Of a DNA stretch of 14,643 nucleotides, positions 5,844 to 11,342 are shown piece after piece. The position numbers and the translations under genes are program-made. Position 1 is the first letter of the stretch. Each line of letters opens with the position of its first letter. Origin of the DNA: Chloroflexota bacterium (GTDB lineage Bacteria > Chloroflexota > Chloroflexia > Thermomicrobiales > UBA6265); the NCBI GenBank assembly GCA_019348515.1, contig JAHWJF010000013.1:2032-16674 (forward strand). Direction: 5' to 3'. The notes under the pieces are model-generated. The model was not told where the DNA came from, ran no database searches, and saw nothing but the letters and a program-made list of their open reading frames with translations.

Positions 5844-7190
5844 CTAGAAGACCGTCACCGGGGTGCCGAGGGGAGCCCAGCCGTAGAGGAACTCGGAGAC
5901 GGGGAGCGGCAGGTTGATGCAGCCGTGGCTCATCCGCTGGCCGAAGTTCTCGTGCCAGTACGCCCCGTGCAGGGCTTCCGCCTCGAGGTTGATGTACATC
6001 ACATTTGGCACGTCGGCGACCCCGTAGGGGATGCTGCCGGGTGGCTCCTTGCCTCCGTCCCCAACGACCCAGACCACGTTCCCCTCCGCATCGGTGGCGC
6101 CGCGCATGTCCTCGAGCGGCACCTTGTAGCGGATCCGGAAGTGGCCGGTCTCGGTGTCGTTCGGGGGCAAACCGGTGCTGATGGGCGTCTCCAGGACGAG
6201 GGTCTCGCCCTCATAGGCACGGAGGCGCTGCTCGGGAATGCTGACCTCGATCCGTTTGGGACCGGGCGCGGAGGCCACGTCGACCGGAAACGGGTTGGCG
6301 ACTTTGACGAAGAGTGACTCGTCGTAGCCGGGGAGCCCAGCTGCCGGCACGCGCGAGGTGCTCACGCCGAGCCGCGCGGCGAGTTGCTCACCCAGCGGAG
6401 CGAGCTGCACCCCCTCGGGGGTCTCGACGAGCAACCCGCCATCGAACCACTGCGCGGGCATCCCCCGCTCAGTGACCACTTCGGAGAGCGGCGAGCCGAG
6501 GTAGAAATCCCCTTCGTGGCGCGTATACCAATCGAGGAAGACCCCGGTGACCGTGTGGCCGGTGACGCTGTCGTAGATCCCGCCGGCGGCGATCGCTGCT
6601 TGCACCGCGGGGTCATCCGGCGAGAGCGGACTCATGGCCGGAGAGCGGTTGCCGCTGGGCAGGCGCTTGCCTCCGGCGTGTGTTCCCAGCCCACTCGACC
6701 GCTCACCGATGAGGAGCCGCCCCACCGGCATCGGCCGCACGAACGGCTCGACGGTCCAGACCATGGTCGGCAGGTATTGCAGCACCCCGCGCTCGAAGAC
6801 CTGGGAGTAGTACCCGTCCGGGGCGGCGAACGGCTCCGAGATGGGTCGGCCGAACATGGCCTCTTCGCCGGTGGCCCGCCAGTAGTCGAGGAAGATGCCC
6901 TCCAGCGTATGCCCGGTCTCGTCGATGTAGACGGCAAAATCGGGCTGCCCGACAGCCGGCGGCAACTCGGCGTTGCCGAGGAACGAAATGGCCGCGAACT
7001 CGGTCTCGGCCCCATTTGCTAACGCGAGGGGATCATCCTGCGCCCACACCCGCTCGGCCGAAAGCAGAGCCACCGCGGGCGACCCCACCAGCACGGCGGC
7101 GAGCGCCAGCGTCAGTCCCCGTTGCCAACGTCCCACGGCGCCAAGCCGGTGTCGCCACCGGAAGGCCGCACGCGCCTCAGTCCCCATCAT
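5844..7190 (-). CDS. L,D-transpeptidase (YkuD domain) with duplicated N-terminal module
   Basis: An exported enzyme expected to form or modify peptidoglycan cross-links through an active-site Cys. From ATG 7190 it has 448 residues. Residues about 21-50 form an export signal (LTLALAAVLVGSPAVALL, cleavage near VWA-QD). Two similar units of about 55 residues follow, at 88-142 and 186-240, sharing TGHT, (I/V)FLD(Y/W), (F/L)G(R/S)P(I/L)SE and a Gly/Leu-rich end. The YkuD domain spans about 302-448, starting at RIEVSIPEQRLRAYEG. The catalytic motif is complete: H408 then S421-H422-G423-C424-I-N. A TTG at 7196 would add two residues, but two tandem ATGs at 7190 and 7187 are better. GGGG runs lie just upstream. 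The zinc-ribbon gene at 7343 lies 152 bp upstream on the same strand. Confidence 0.92.
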   Translation of the reverse strand: MMGTEARAAFRWRHRLGAVGRWQRGLTLALAAVLVGSPAVALLSAERVWAQDDPLALANGAETEFAAISFLGNAELPPAVGQPDFAVYIDETGHTLEGIFLDYWRATGEEAMFGRPISEPFAAPDGYYSQVFERGVLQYLPTMVWTVEPFVRPMPVGRLLIGERSSGLGTHAGGKRLPSGNRSPAMSPLSPDDPAVQAAIAAGGIYDSVTGHTVTGVFLDWYTRHEGDFYLGSPLSEVVTERGMPAQWFDGGLLVETPEGVQLAPLGEQLAARLGVSTSRVPAAGLPGYDESLFVKVANPFPVDVASAPGPKRIEVSIPEQRLRAYEGETLVLETPISTGLPPNDTETGHFRIRYKVPLEDMRGATDAEGNVVWVVGDGGKEPPGSIPYGVADVPNVMYINLEAEALHGAYWHENFGQRMSHGCINLPLPVSEFLYGWAPLGTPVTVF

Positions 7191-7342
7191 CCCCAACCCC
7201 AGATCTCACCCCGCGGGGTGTTGTCTCCGATCTGGCCGCAAGCCCTTCCCAAGACTCTTGACCATGTTCCTCGTAGGATAGCAATCGCCGTGCCTGACTG
7301 AAACCCCCACGCTCCCGACTCTTCTTCTCGACTCCTCGACTT

Positions 7343-8074
7343 CTACAACCCGGGACTGAAGACGCCGTTTGAGACGAGGGCCCACAGAGCCGCGACGATG
7401 ATCCCGATGAAGAGAAAAACGAGGAGGAGCGTCTCCCAGGCGGCGCGATCGCGACCCTCCCGGAGGGATCGCGCCGCGACGACCGCGGCCGGTAGTCGTC
7501 CATCGGGTTCCGGCTCAGGTTCTGGGGGAGACGCCAGTTCAGGCGTGGACATTGGGTCGGCAAGACGCTCAGCCGCGACCGGCGGCGCAATCATGGGGGG
7601 CGGCTCGGTGTTCACGGGCGCCATGGCCGGGGCAGTCGATCCAGGCCACTGCTGCCAGGCAGACGGGGCAACGCGTGGGATCGTCACGGCCGCAGCGGGC
7701 GAGGCGTCGGCGGGCTCAGCGGAACGGGGCGCCGCTTCGTCTCGCCGTGCCGCAAGGTCGCGTAACCACCGCGGGAAGTCGTCGTCGGTGAGGAAGGTGC
7801 GGGGATCGGCCCGCGGACCGAGCGGAGCCGGGTCCTCGACACGAGGGGACGCCACGACACTCGTGAGAGGAAGGGATTCCGCCGTGGAGGGTTCTGGAGG
7901 TTCGCGGAGCCAGGTGGGCATGGACGAGTGCAGACCGCCGTCCGGCAAGGGTGGCAATGGCGGCAGCTCGGCGGCGGCGTCCCACTCGTCGGTCTCGGCT
8001 AGTGGGGTGCCGCACAGCACGCAGAGCGTGCGGCTGGTGTTGTTCCAGGCACCACAGCCCTGGCACTCGGTCAC
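7343..8074 (-). CDS. Zinc-ribbon protein with proline-rich linker and C-terminal membrane anchor
   Basis: A 243-residue protein of unknown function. The zinc ribbon is at the very N-terminus (C4, C7, C18, C21; CQGCG and CVLCG). A long disordered-looking stretch rich in Pro, Ala, Glu and Ser occupies most of the middle, with one more ordered patch (DDDFPRWLRDLAARRDE). A single hydrophobic helix near 215-236 (LLLVFLFIGIIVAALWALV) ends the protein, so it is tail-anchored with the ribbon probably cytoplasmic. GTG 8074 is chosen because GGAGGG (8081-8086) lies 6 nt away, and a TATACT -10 on the minus strand at 8129-8124 would place the transcript start downstream of the longer start at 8134. It is divergent from the XRE regulator and upstream of the L,D-transpeptidase. 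It shares only the ribbon plan with the genes at 3051 and 3684. Confidence 0.75.
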   Translation of the reverse strand: MTECQGCGAWNNTSRTLCVLCGTPLAETDEWDAAAELPPLPPLPDGGLHSSMPTWLREPPEPSTAESLPLTSVVASPRVEDPAPLGPRADPRTFLTDDDFPRWLRDLAARRDEAAPRSAEPADASPAAAVTIPRVAPSAWQQWPGSTAPAMAPVNTEPPPMIAPPVAAERLADPMSTPELASPPEPEPEPDGRLPAAVVAARSLREGRDRAAWETLLLVFLFIGIIVAALWALVSNGVFSPGL

Positions 8075-8080
8075 GGACCG

Positions 8081-8086
8081 CCCTCC
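8081..8086 (-). promoter_or_regulatory. Ribosome binding site fixing the GTG start at 8074
   Basis: GGAGGG on the minus strand, 6 nt from GTG. The same GTG-plus-GGAGG arrangement is used at 3479. Confidence 0.6.
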
Positions 8087-8123
8087 GGGAGTCTCCAGGC
8101 GGGGCGCCTCGACCCCGTTCCCG

Positions 8124-8150
8124 AGTATAGCCACCGCTCCCGACGATAAT
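8124..8150. promoter_or_regulatory. Possible divergent -10 elements between zinc-ribbon and XRE genes
   Basis: On the minus strand TATACT (8129-8124) matches a -10 hexamer at five of six positions; a transcript would start near 8117 and give a leader of about 43 nt to GTG 8074. On the plus strand GATAAT (8145-8150) could serve the regulator, with a leader of about 50 nt. I found no good -35 at 16-18 bp for either. Confidence 0.35.
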
Positions 8151-8192
8151 GGGCGCGGCGCGGCGGACTCGCAGCCGCGAGCGACGGCGAGC

Positions 8193-8199
8193 GAGGAGG
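8193..8199 (+). promoter_or_regulatory. Ribosome binding site of the XRE regulator
   Basis: GAGGAGG with a 7 nt spacer to GTG 8207. It supports the GTG start over the ATG at 8246. Confidence 0.65.
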
Positions 8200-8206
8200 C
8201 GTTGGT

Positions 8207-8614
8207 GTGGACGGTGCGAGCCCGGAGCCTTCCTATAGTGGATGGATGCTGGAGGAGATGCGACGGCGCGAATGGCGTCAGGCGGACTTCGCGCGGGCGG
8301 CGGGCGTCGACGTCTCGATGGTCTCGCGCTGGTTGCAGGGGCGTCGTCCCGACCCGGAGTCGCTGTCGCGGGTCGCCGTGGCCCTCGGTGTCGATCTCGA
8401 CGCCTTACTCACCCTGGCGGGTCACCGGCCAAGGTCATTGCGCGACGACGATCCGCGGGTGGCGACGCTGGTAGCAAAGGTGCGTCAGGTGACGTGGACC
8501 CCGGAACGCTTTTTGATCGTCGATGCTCTGCTCGACGACTTACGCCAGCGGTCCTCACGGGTGCCAATCGAACAAGTCGCGCTGCCGGGGATCGAGGGGG
8601 AGTCGCTGCGCTAA
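8207..8614 (+). CDS. XRE-family helix-turn-helix transcriptional regulator
   Basis: A 135-residue DNA-binding protein of the Cro/CI (XRE) type. The HTH domain spans about residues 15-72: LEEMRRREWRQADFARAAG, then VDVSMVSRWLQGRRPDPESL as the recognition region, and SRVAVALGVDLDALLTLAG closing the fold. The remaining 60 residues include a helical segment (RFLIVDALLDDLRQRS) that may dimerise. No ligand or enzyme domain is fused. GTG 8207 has an excellent ribosome site. It is divergent from the zinc-ribbon gene at 8074, so it could control that gene and itself, as XRE proteins often do with divergent neighbours; this is inference. It converges on nnrE, with a G-rich hairpin repeat right after its stop. 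Confidence 0.88.
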   Translation: MDGASPEPSYSGWMLEEMRRREWRQADFARAAGVDVSMVSRWLQGRRPDPESLSRVAVALGVDLDALLTLAGHRPRSLRDDDPRVATLVAKVRQVTWTPERFLIVDALLDDLRQRSSRVPIEQVALPGIEGESLR

Positions 8615-8622
8615 GGGGGGAA

Positions 8623-8647
8623 AGGGGGCGCCTTCGGCTGAGGGGGG
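8623..8647. repeat. G-rich short-hairpin repeat element (copy 2)
   Basis: This 25 bp element runs AGGGGGCGC-CTTCGG-CTGAGGGGGG and matches the element at 4877-4898 except in the hairpin centre, where GCC-TTC-GGC replaces GCG-CTC-CGC. It starts 8 nt after the regulator's stop codon, again in a convergent spacer. In RNA the C(UUCG)G loop would be very stable. Confidence 0.6.
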
Positions 8648-8666
8648 AATGGGGGAGAGGACGACG

Positions 8667-8700
8667 CTTCTTCTCGACTTCCGACTCCCGACCTCCGACT
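8667..8700. repeat. CGACT/CCGACT-type low-complexity intergenic tract
   Basis: A pyrimidine-rich tract made of CGACT-like steps (CTTCTTCTCGACT, then CCGACTCCCGACCTCCGACT). The first 13-mer recurs exactly at 7321-7333. Related tracts lie at 11999-12030 (reverse orientation) and 12099-12122. It looks like a dispersed repeat family. Confidence 0.5.
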
Positions 8701-8712
8701 ACCCTCATCCTT

Positions 8713-8759
8713 GCCGTCTGGCCGTCTGGCCGTCTGGCCGTCTGGCCGTCTGGCCGTCT
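8713..8759. repeat. 8-bp tandem repeat (GCCGTCTG), 5.9 copies, reaching the nnrE stop codon
   Basis: Five exact GCCGTCTG units run from 8713 to 8752, followed by GCCGTCT (8753-8759). The next base completes the nnrE stop codon (minus TAG, 8758-8760). The array lies immediately 3' of the coding sequence, so copy-number change would alter the 3' untranslated region only. Confidence 0.9.
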
Positions 8760-9504
8760 ACTCCTCGACGCGCACGATGCTCCGCCCACTGTACAGGGTG
8801 CCGACGGAAACACCGACGCGGGCATAGACCGCGGGCGGAATGCCGATATCGGCCACGGCCAGCTCGCCGACGACGGAGCGTGCGGCGGGACCAGTGAGTC
8901 CGGTCTTGGGCAGCGCCAGCGTGAGCGTGGCCTCGGCATGGATGCAGGGGTCGTAGGGGATCCCGGTCCGGGCGTCGAGACCGGACGGGAGATCGACGGC
9001 AAGGACCGGCGCGTGATGAGCATTTGCGGCGGCAATCAGGCGCGCGGCCGCGCCGGAGGGAGGTCCACTGAGCCCGAAGCCGAGCAGCGCGTCGATGATC
9101 ACGTCGGCGCCAGGAAGGTCGGGAGTGTCGTCTTGGTCCAAATCTAGCGGCGGGTGGATCGGCAGGGCCAGGGCCTTGAGTGACCGGAGCTGATGCGCGG
9201 CGGCGCCGTCCACTGGCAACGCGTTGGGATCGTGACTGAGCCAGACGGCCGCCTGGGTGCCCCAGGTGTGCAAGAGACGGGCGGCGACCATGCCGTCGCC
9301 ACCGTTGCCACCACTGCCAGCCAGCACCAGGACGCGCTTGCCCTGAGCGTCGCCGCCGAGGAAGCGCTCCCGCGCCCACGCCGCGACGGCCTGACCGGCT
9401 AACTCCATTAACTGCAGCACCTCGACGCCGAGGTCATCGACCATGATGCGATCGACTCGCGACATCTGTTCAGGGGTGAGGGCCGGAATTGGCGACTCAG
9501 GCAT
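8758..9504 (-). CDS. nnrE: NAD(P)H-hydrate epimerase
   Basis: A cytoplasmic metabolite-repair enzyme (YjeF_N fold) that interconverts the R and S forms of hydrated NAD(P)H, so that the partner dehydratase can restore the cofactor. From ATG 9504 it has 248 residues. Key marks: the nucleotide-binding loop AGSGGNGGDG (62-71; most homologues have GPGNNGGDG), DALLGFGLSG (138-147) and VDLPSGLDARTG (170-181). The C-terminal dehydratase domain that is fused in many bacteria is absent, so the partner (NnrD) must be encoded elsewhere. GGAAGGA (9515-9521) lies 10 nt before the start; a longer in-frame reading begins at 9567 with no support. It is divergent from the small Gly-rich gene at 9804 and ends inside an 8-bp repeat array. 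Confidence 0.92.
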   Translation of the reverse strand: MPESPIPALTPEQMSRVDRIMVDDLGVEVLQLMELAGQAVAAWARERFLGGDAQGKRVLVLAGSGGNGGDGMVAARLLHTWGTQAAVWLSHDPNALPVDGAAAHQLRSLKALALPIHPPLDLDQDDTPDLPGADVIIDALLGFGLSGPPSGAAARLIAAANAHHAPVLAVDLPSGLDARTGIPYDPCIHAEATLTLALPKTGLTGPAARSVVGELAVADIGIPPAVYARVGVSVGTLYSGRSIVRVEE

Positions 9505-9803
9505 GCAGCGCGTGTCCTTCCCGTGTGAGTCGTCAGAGCGGTGAAGCCGTGTTAGCCCGGACGTCACAAGGTGAAACGGTCGGGATAGTCTGGACGTTTG
9601 ATAGACTGGGCGTCACTGCTCGCCAAGGCAATCTCGGTGACGGCCGGGCACGCGGTGATCCGCGGTTGACACTGGCGGGATCGGATGATAGCGTGGCACG
9701 GGGGGACGCCCGAGGCATTGCCATCTGGGTTCATCCGGGTGGCTCCGCGCGCCGCTGGTAGTCGTGGGCGGCCTGGGGCGTAGCGAGGGAGGGTAATTCA
9801 GGG
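9505..9803. other. Divergent spacer, 299 bp, with direct repeats and a possible promoter
   Basis: It separates nnrE (minus) from the first small Gly-rich gene (plus). It holds an imperfect 13-bp direct repeat, GATAGTCTGGACG (9584-9596) and GATAGACTGGGCG (9600-9612), 16 bp apart. A consensus TTGACA lies at 9666-9671 with a TGATAG (9686-9691) 14 bp further, a short spacer for a -10, so the promoter call is tentative. No coding region was found. Confidence 0.45.
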
Positions 9804-10130
9804 ATGGAGAAGCGACGGAATTCTGGGCTGATCGGCCGTGCACGGCGTGGTCTTCTGGTCGGTGTACCGGCCGTGGGCCTGGCGGTGGCCATGGTCGGCG
9901 TCGCCCCAGCCGGGCAGGCGTTCGCTCAGCAGGACATCGGCGCCAGCATTGCCGCCACAGTCGCGGGCGCGGTCTCTGGCATCGCGACGAATAGTGGCGG
10001 TAACGGCGGCAGCATCGTCACAGGCAGCGTCTCGACCGAGAGCAACGCCTTGGACTTCGGTGAGGACCAGGGCACGGCCATCTCCGACGCGAGTGGCGGC
10101 AACCACAACACGTCGTTGCCCAACGGGTAA
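9804..10130 (+). CDS. Small exported Gly/Ser/Asn-rich protein, DASGG cluster member 1
   Basis: I do not recognise this as a named family. The 108-residue product has a basic N-terminus (MEKRRNSGLIGRARR), a hydrophobic core and a cleavage site near AFA-QQ at about residue 41. The mature chain is about 67 residues, starts QQDIG and contains VAGAVSGIATNSGG, a Ser/Thr/Gly stretch and the end motif AISDASGGNHN. There are no Cys and few aromatic residues. ATG 9804 is preceded by a GGGAGGG about 11 nt away. It is the first of three related genes; member 2 has the same mature start and core. An extracellular structural or adhesive role is plausible from composition only. Confidence 0.75.
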   Translation: MEKRRNSGLIGRARRGLLVGVPAVGLAVAMVGVAPAGQAFAQQDIGASIAATVAGAVSGIATNSGGNGGSIVTGSVSTESNALDFGEDQGTAISDASGGNHNTSLPNG

Positions 10131-10152
10131 CCCGGGCAGCCGACTGACGTAT

Positions 10153-10196
10153 GATTCGCAGGTTTTCTGCCGTGGCTCGCGTGAGCCTGACACGGG
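10153..10196 (+). promoter_or_regulatory. Shared leader element before Gly-rich gene 2
   Basis: GATTC-N2-AGGTTTTCT (10153-10168) is followed by a hairpin: CCGT (10170-10173) with ACGG (10192-10195), enclosing GGCTC-GCGT-GAGCC (10174-10187). A close relative precedes gene 3. No known riboswitch class was recognised. It lies 100 nt before ATG 10297. Confidence 0.45.
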
Positions 10197-10296
10197 AAAT
10201 CCCCAAGCAGAACCTATCCGGATGCTGTCTGGATGGTTGTGCTGACGGCCGGAACGCTCTGGTGGTCTGGCTGCCAAAAGGGAAGGTAGAACGATC

Positions 10297-10611
10297 ATGA
10301 ATTTTCGTCGTATCACAGGGTTGGTCACAGGGCTGTTCGGCGGCGCGACGGCAGGCTCGGTAGCAATTGGCGCGGAGATTGCGCAGGCCCAACAGGATCT
10401 TGGCGACAGCATCGCCAACTCGGTGGCGGGCGCGGTTTCCGGCATCGCCACCAATAGTGGTGGCACGGCCAGCGGTGGCACGAGCGTCGAGCGCAGCGAG
10501 GTATCGCTCGGTGAGCAGCAAGGCCTCGCGATCTCCGACGCGAGTGGCGGCAGCAACAACGTATCACTCGGCGACGCGAGTGGCGGCAACAACGTGTTAT
10601 TCGAGAGCTGA
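10297..10611 (+). CDS. Small exported Gly/Ser/Asn-rich protein, DASGG cluster member 2
   Basis: A 104-residue paralogue of the preceding gene. The leader (MNFRRITGLVTGLFGG, hydrophobic to about residue 30) is cleaved near AQA-QQ, giving a mature start QQDLG. VAGAVSGIATNSGG matches member 1 exactly. The end carries two DASGG units, AISDASGGSNNVSLG and DASGGNNVLFES, where member 1 has one. The segment between them differs more (SGGTSVERSEVSLGEQQG). ATG 10297 follows GGGAAGG with a suitable spacing. The gene is 166 bp after member 1 and is followed by a hairpin with a T-run at 10629, so it may be its own transcript. The function is unknown. Confidence 0.75.
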   Translation: MNFRRITGLVTGLFGGATAGSVAIGAEIAQAQQDLGDSIANSVAGAVSGIATNSGGTASGGTSVERSEVSLGEQQGLAISDASGGSNNVSLGDASGGNNVLFES

Positions 10612-10628
10612 GGCTGATATACTTAGTG

Positions 10629-10650
10629 GCAATCCCCGCAGGGGTTTTGC
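10629..10650 (+). terminator. Hairpin with T-run after Gly-rich gene 2
   Basis: CCCC (10634-10637), loop GCA, GGGG (10641-10644), then TTTT (10645-10648). Flanking GCAA and TTGC can extend the stem. It begins 18 nt after the stop codon and fits a short intrinsic terminator. Confidence 0.5.
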
Positions 10651-10672
10651 GGTCAACGTCCGGCAGATGTAA

Positions 10673-10724
10673 GATTCAGGAGGTTTTCTCTCGCCACCCG
10701 TCGTGAAACAGGAGCCTTCACGGG
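10673..10724 (+). promoter_or_regulatory. Shared leader element before Gly-rich gene 3
   Basis: GATTC-N3-AGGTTTTCT (10673-10689) and GAGCCT-T-CACGGG (10712-10724) match the element before gene 2. The outer stem CCCGT (10697-10701) with ACGGG (10720-10724) corresponds to CCGT/ACGG there. Its internal loop differs. It lies 236 nt before ATG 10961. Confidence 0.45.
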
Positions 10725-10960
10725 CAGGCAGTCCGACGGGAGAAGAACAGCACATGGCGCCGTCGCCGAGAGACGTAAAGCGGTGAGCGAGGCGCAATGA
10801 GTTGGGCTTCTCTGCATTGCCAGTGAGGTAGCCGCGAGACGGGCGGTCACGCCAGAACCGAGAGAATCGCGCAACGAGCCGGCGCACCGGTTTCGCGCCC
10901 GGGAGGGCACGAATCATTGAGGAAGGGCTCCGAGGGGGGCCACAGGGAGGGCGTAAGGAA

Positions 10961-11221
10961 ATGCAGTTCACAGATACCGCTTCTGCTGGTAACGGTGGCG
11001 TCGCGACCGCTTCTGCGAATGGTGGCGCGGTGGCGATCGGTGACGTCAACAGCGGTGGCAATGCCGGCAGCGCCATCGGCATCGGCGACACCTGGGGTGG
11101 GCCGGTCGCAGCGGATGGTGGCACCATGGCCAACAGCACCACGCTGGGCATCACCGCCAACGGCGGCACCGCGATTGCGGACGCCTCGGGCGGCGACTAC
11201 AACCTGGCTTTCGTCAGCTAG
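10961..11221 (+). CDS. Small Gly/Asn/Ala-rich protein without signal peptide, DASGG cluster member 3
   Basis: An 86-residue protein, related to its two neighbours by the C-terminal AIADASGGDYN and by general composition, but lacking both the leader and the VAGAVSGIATNSGG core. Its body is a loose repeat of NGG/SGG steps (AGNGGVATASANGGAVAIGD, then SGGNAGSAIGIGDTWGG), which could form a beta-solenoid or similar regular fold. It has no Cys. ATG 10961 follows GGGAGGGCGTAAGGAA, and no other start exists upstream in frame, so absence of a signal peptide is probably real. Two hairpins follow directly after the stop codon. The function is unknown; how it would leave the cell, if it does, is not evident. 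Confidence 0.7.
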   Translation: MQFTDTASAGNGGVATASANGGAVAIGDVNSGGNAGSAIGIGDTWGGPVAADGGTMANSTTLGITANGGTAIADASGGDYNLAFVS

Positions 11222-11247
11222 AACGCACCGGGTTCGCCCGGTCGTTC
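11221..11247 (+). other. TTCG-loop hairpin overlapping the end of gene 3
   Basis: GAACG and CGTTC, and inside them ACCGGG and CCCGGT, pair around a TTCG loop with one bulged C. The stem starts at the last base of the stop codon TAG (11219-11221). It may stabilise the mRNA end or assist the terminator 10 nt further on. Confidence 0.6.
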
Positions 11248-11257
11248 TCGAGCGACG

Positions 11258-11300
11258 ACATTCGGGGGGAGCGGATTCCGCTCTCCCCGAATGTTTTTTT
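11258..11300 (+). terminator. Strong intrinsic terminator of the Gly-rich cluster
   Basis: A stem of about 17 bp with one G-T mismatch (11258-11274 with 11278-11294), a 3 nt loop ATT and a run of seven T (11294-11300). This is the clearest terminator in the window. Confidence 0.9.
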
Positions 11301-11301
11301 G

Positions 11302-11338
11302 TTGTGCCACTCAAACCCCATTGCCCATAATCCATAAT
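11302..11338 (+). promoter_or_regulatory. Possible promoter giving a leaderless uracil-DNA glycosylase mRNA
   Basis: TTGTGC (11302-11307) lies 18 bp before CATAAT (11326-11331); a second CATAAT is at 11333-11338. A transcript from these would start within a few bases of ATG 11343, which has no ribosome binding site. Confidence 0.35.
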
Positions 11339-11342
11339 CGCT

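Larger units (their letters stand above)
10612..10960. other. Leader/spacer before Gly-rich gene 3, 349 bp, no gene
   Basis: Apart from the terminator-like hairpin at 10629 and the shared leader element at 10673 it holds no convincing gene. GGAGG at 10679-10683 is not followed by a start codon at the usual distance. In the frame of gene 3 the region is open back to a TAG at 10829 but has no ATG, GTG or TTG. CCCGTCG (10697-10703) and CGACGGG (10734-10740) can also pair over the leader element, which suggests folded RNA. Confidence 0.45.

Noticed and set aside
6384..7022. Plus-strand open frame of 212 codons
   Set aside because: It is antisense to the L,D-transpeptidase, which has a complete catalytic motif.
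7398..8474. Plus-strand open frame of 358 codons
   Set aside because: It runs antisense to the zinc-ribbon gene and out of frame through the XRE regulator; Ser/Gly/Arg-rich translation typical of high-GC shadows.
8713..8759. Possible CRISPR array
   Set aside because: The units are 8 bp in direct tandem with no spacers, so it is a simple tandem repeat.
9798..10592. Minus-strand open frame of 264 codons over the Gly-rich genes
   Set aside because: It is antisense to two genes with signal peptides and synonymous-only divergence, and its start and product are not supported.
10703..10789. Short ORF from GTG 10703 behind the GGAGG at 10679
   Set aside because: The spacing of about 19 nt is too long, the product has no feature, and the sequence is better explained as a folded leader.
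10740..10800. GACGTAAAGC resembling the conserved GACGCAAAGC of the c-di-GMP-I riboswitch
   Set aside because: The upstream partner motif (like GGGCAAACC) and the later receptor segment were not found at the right places, so the match is probably chance.
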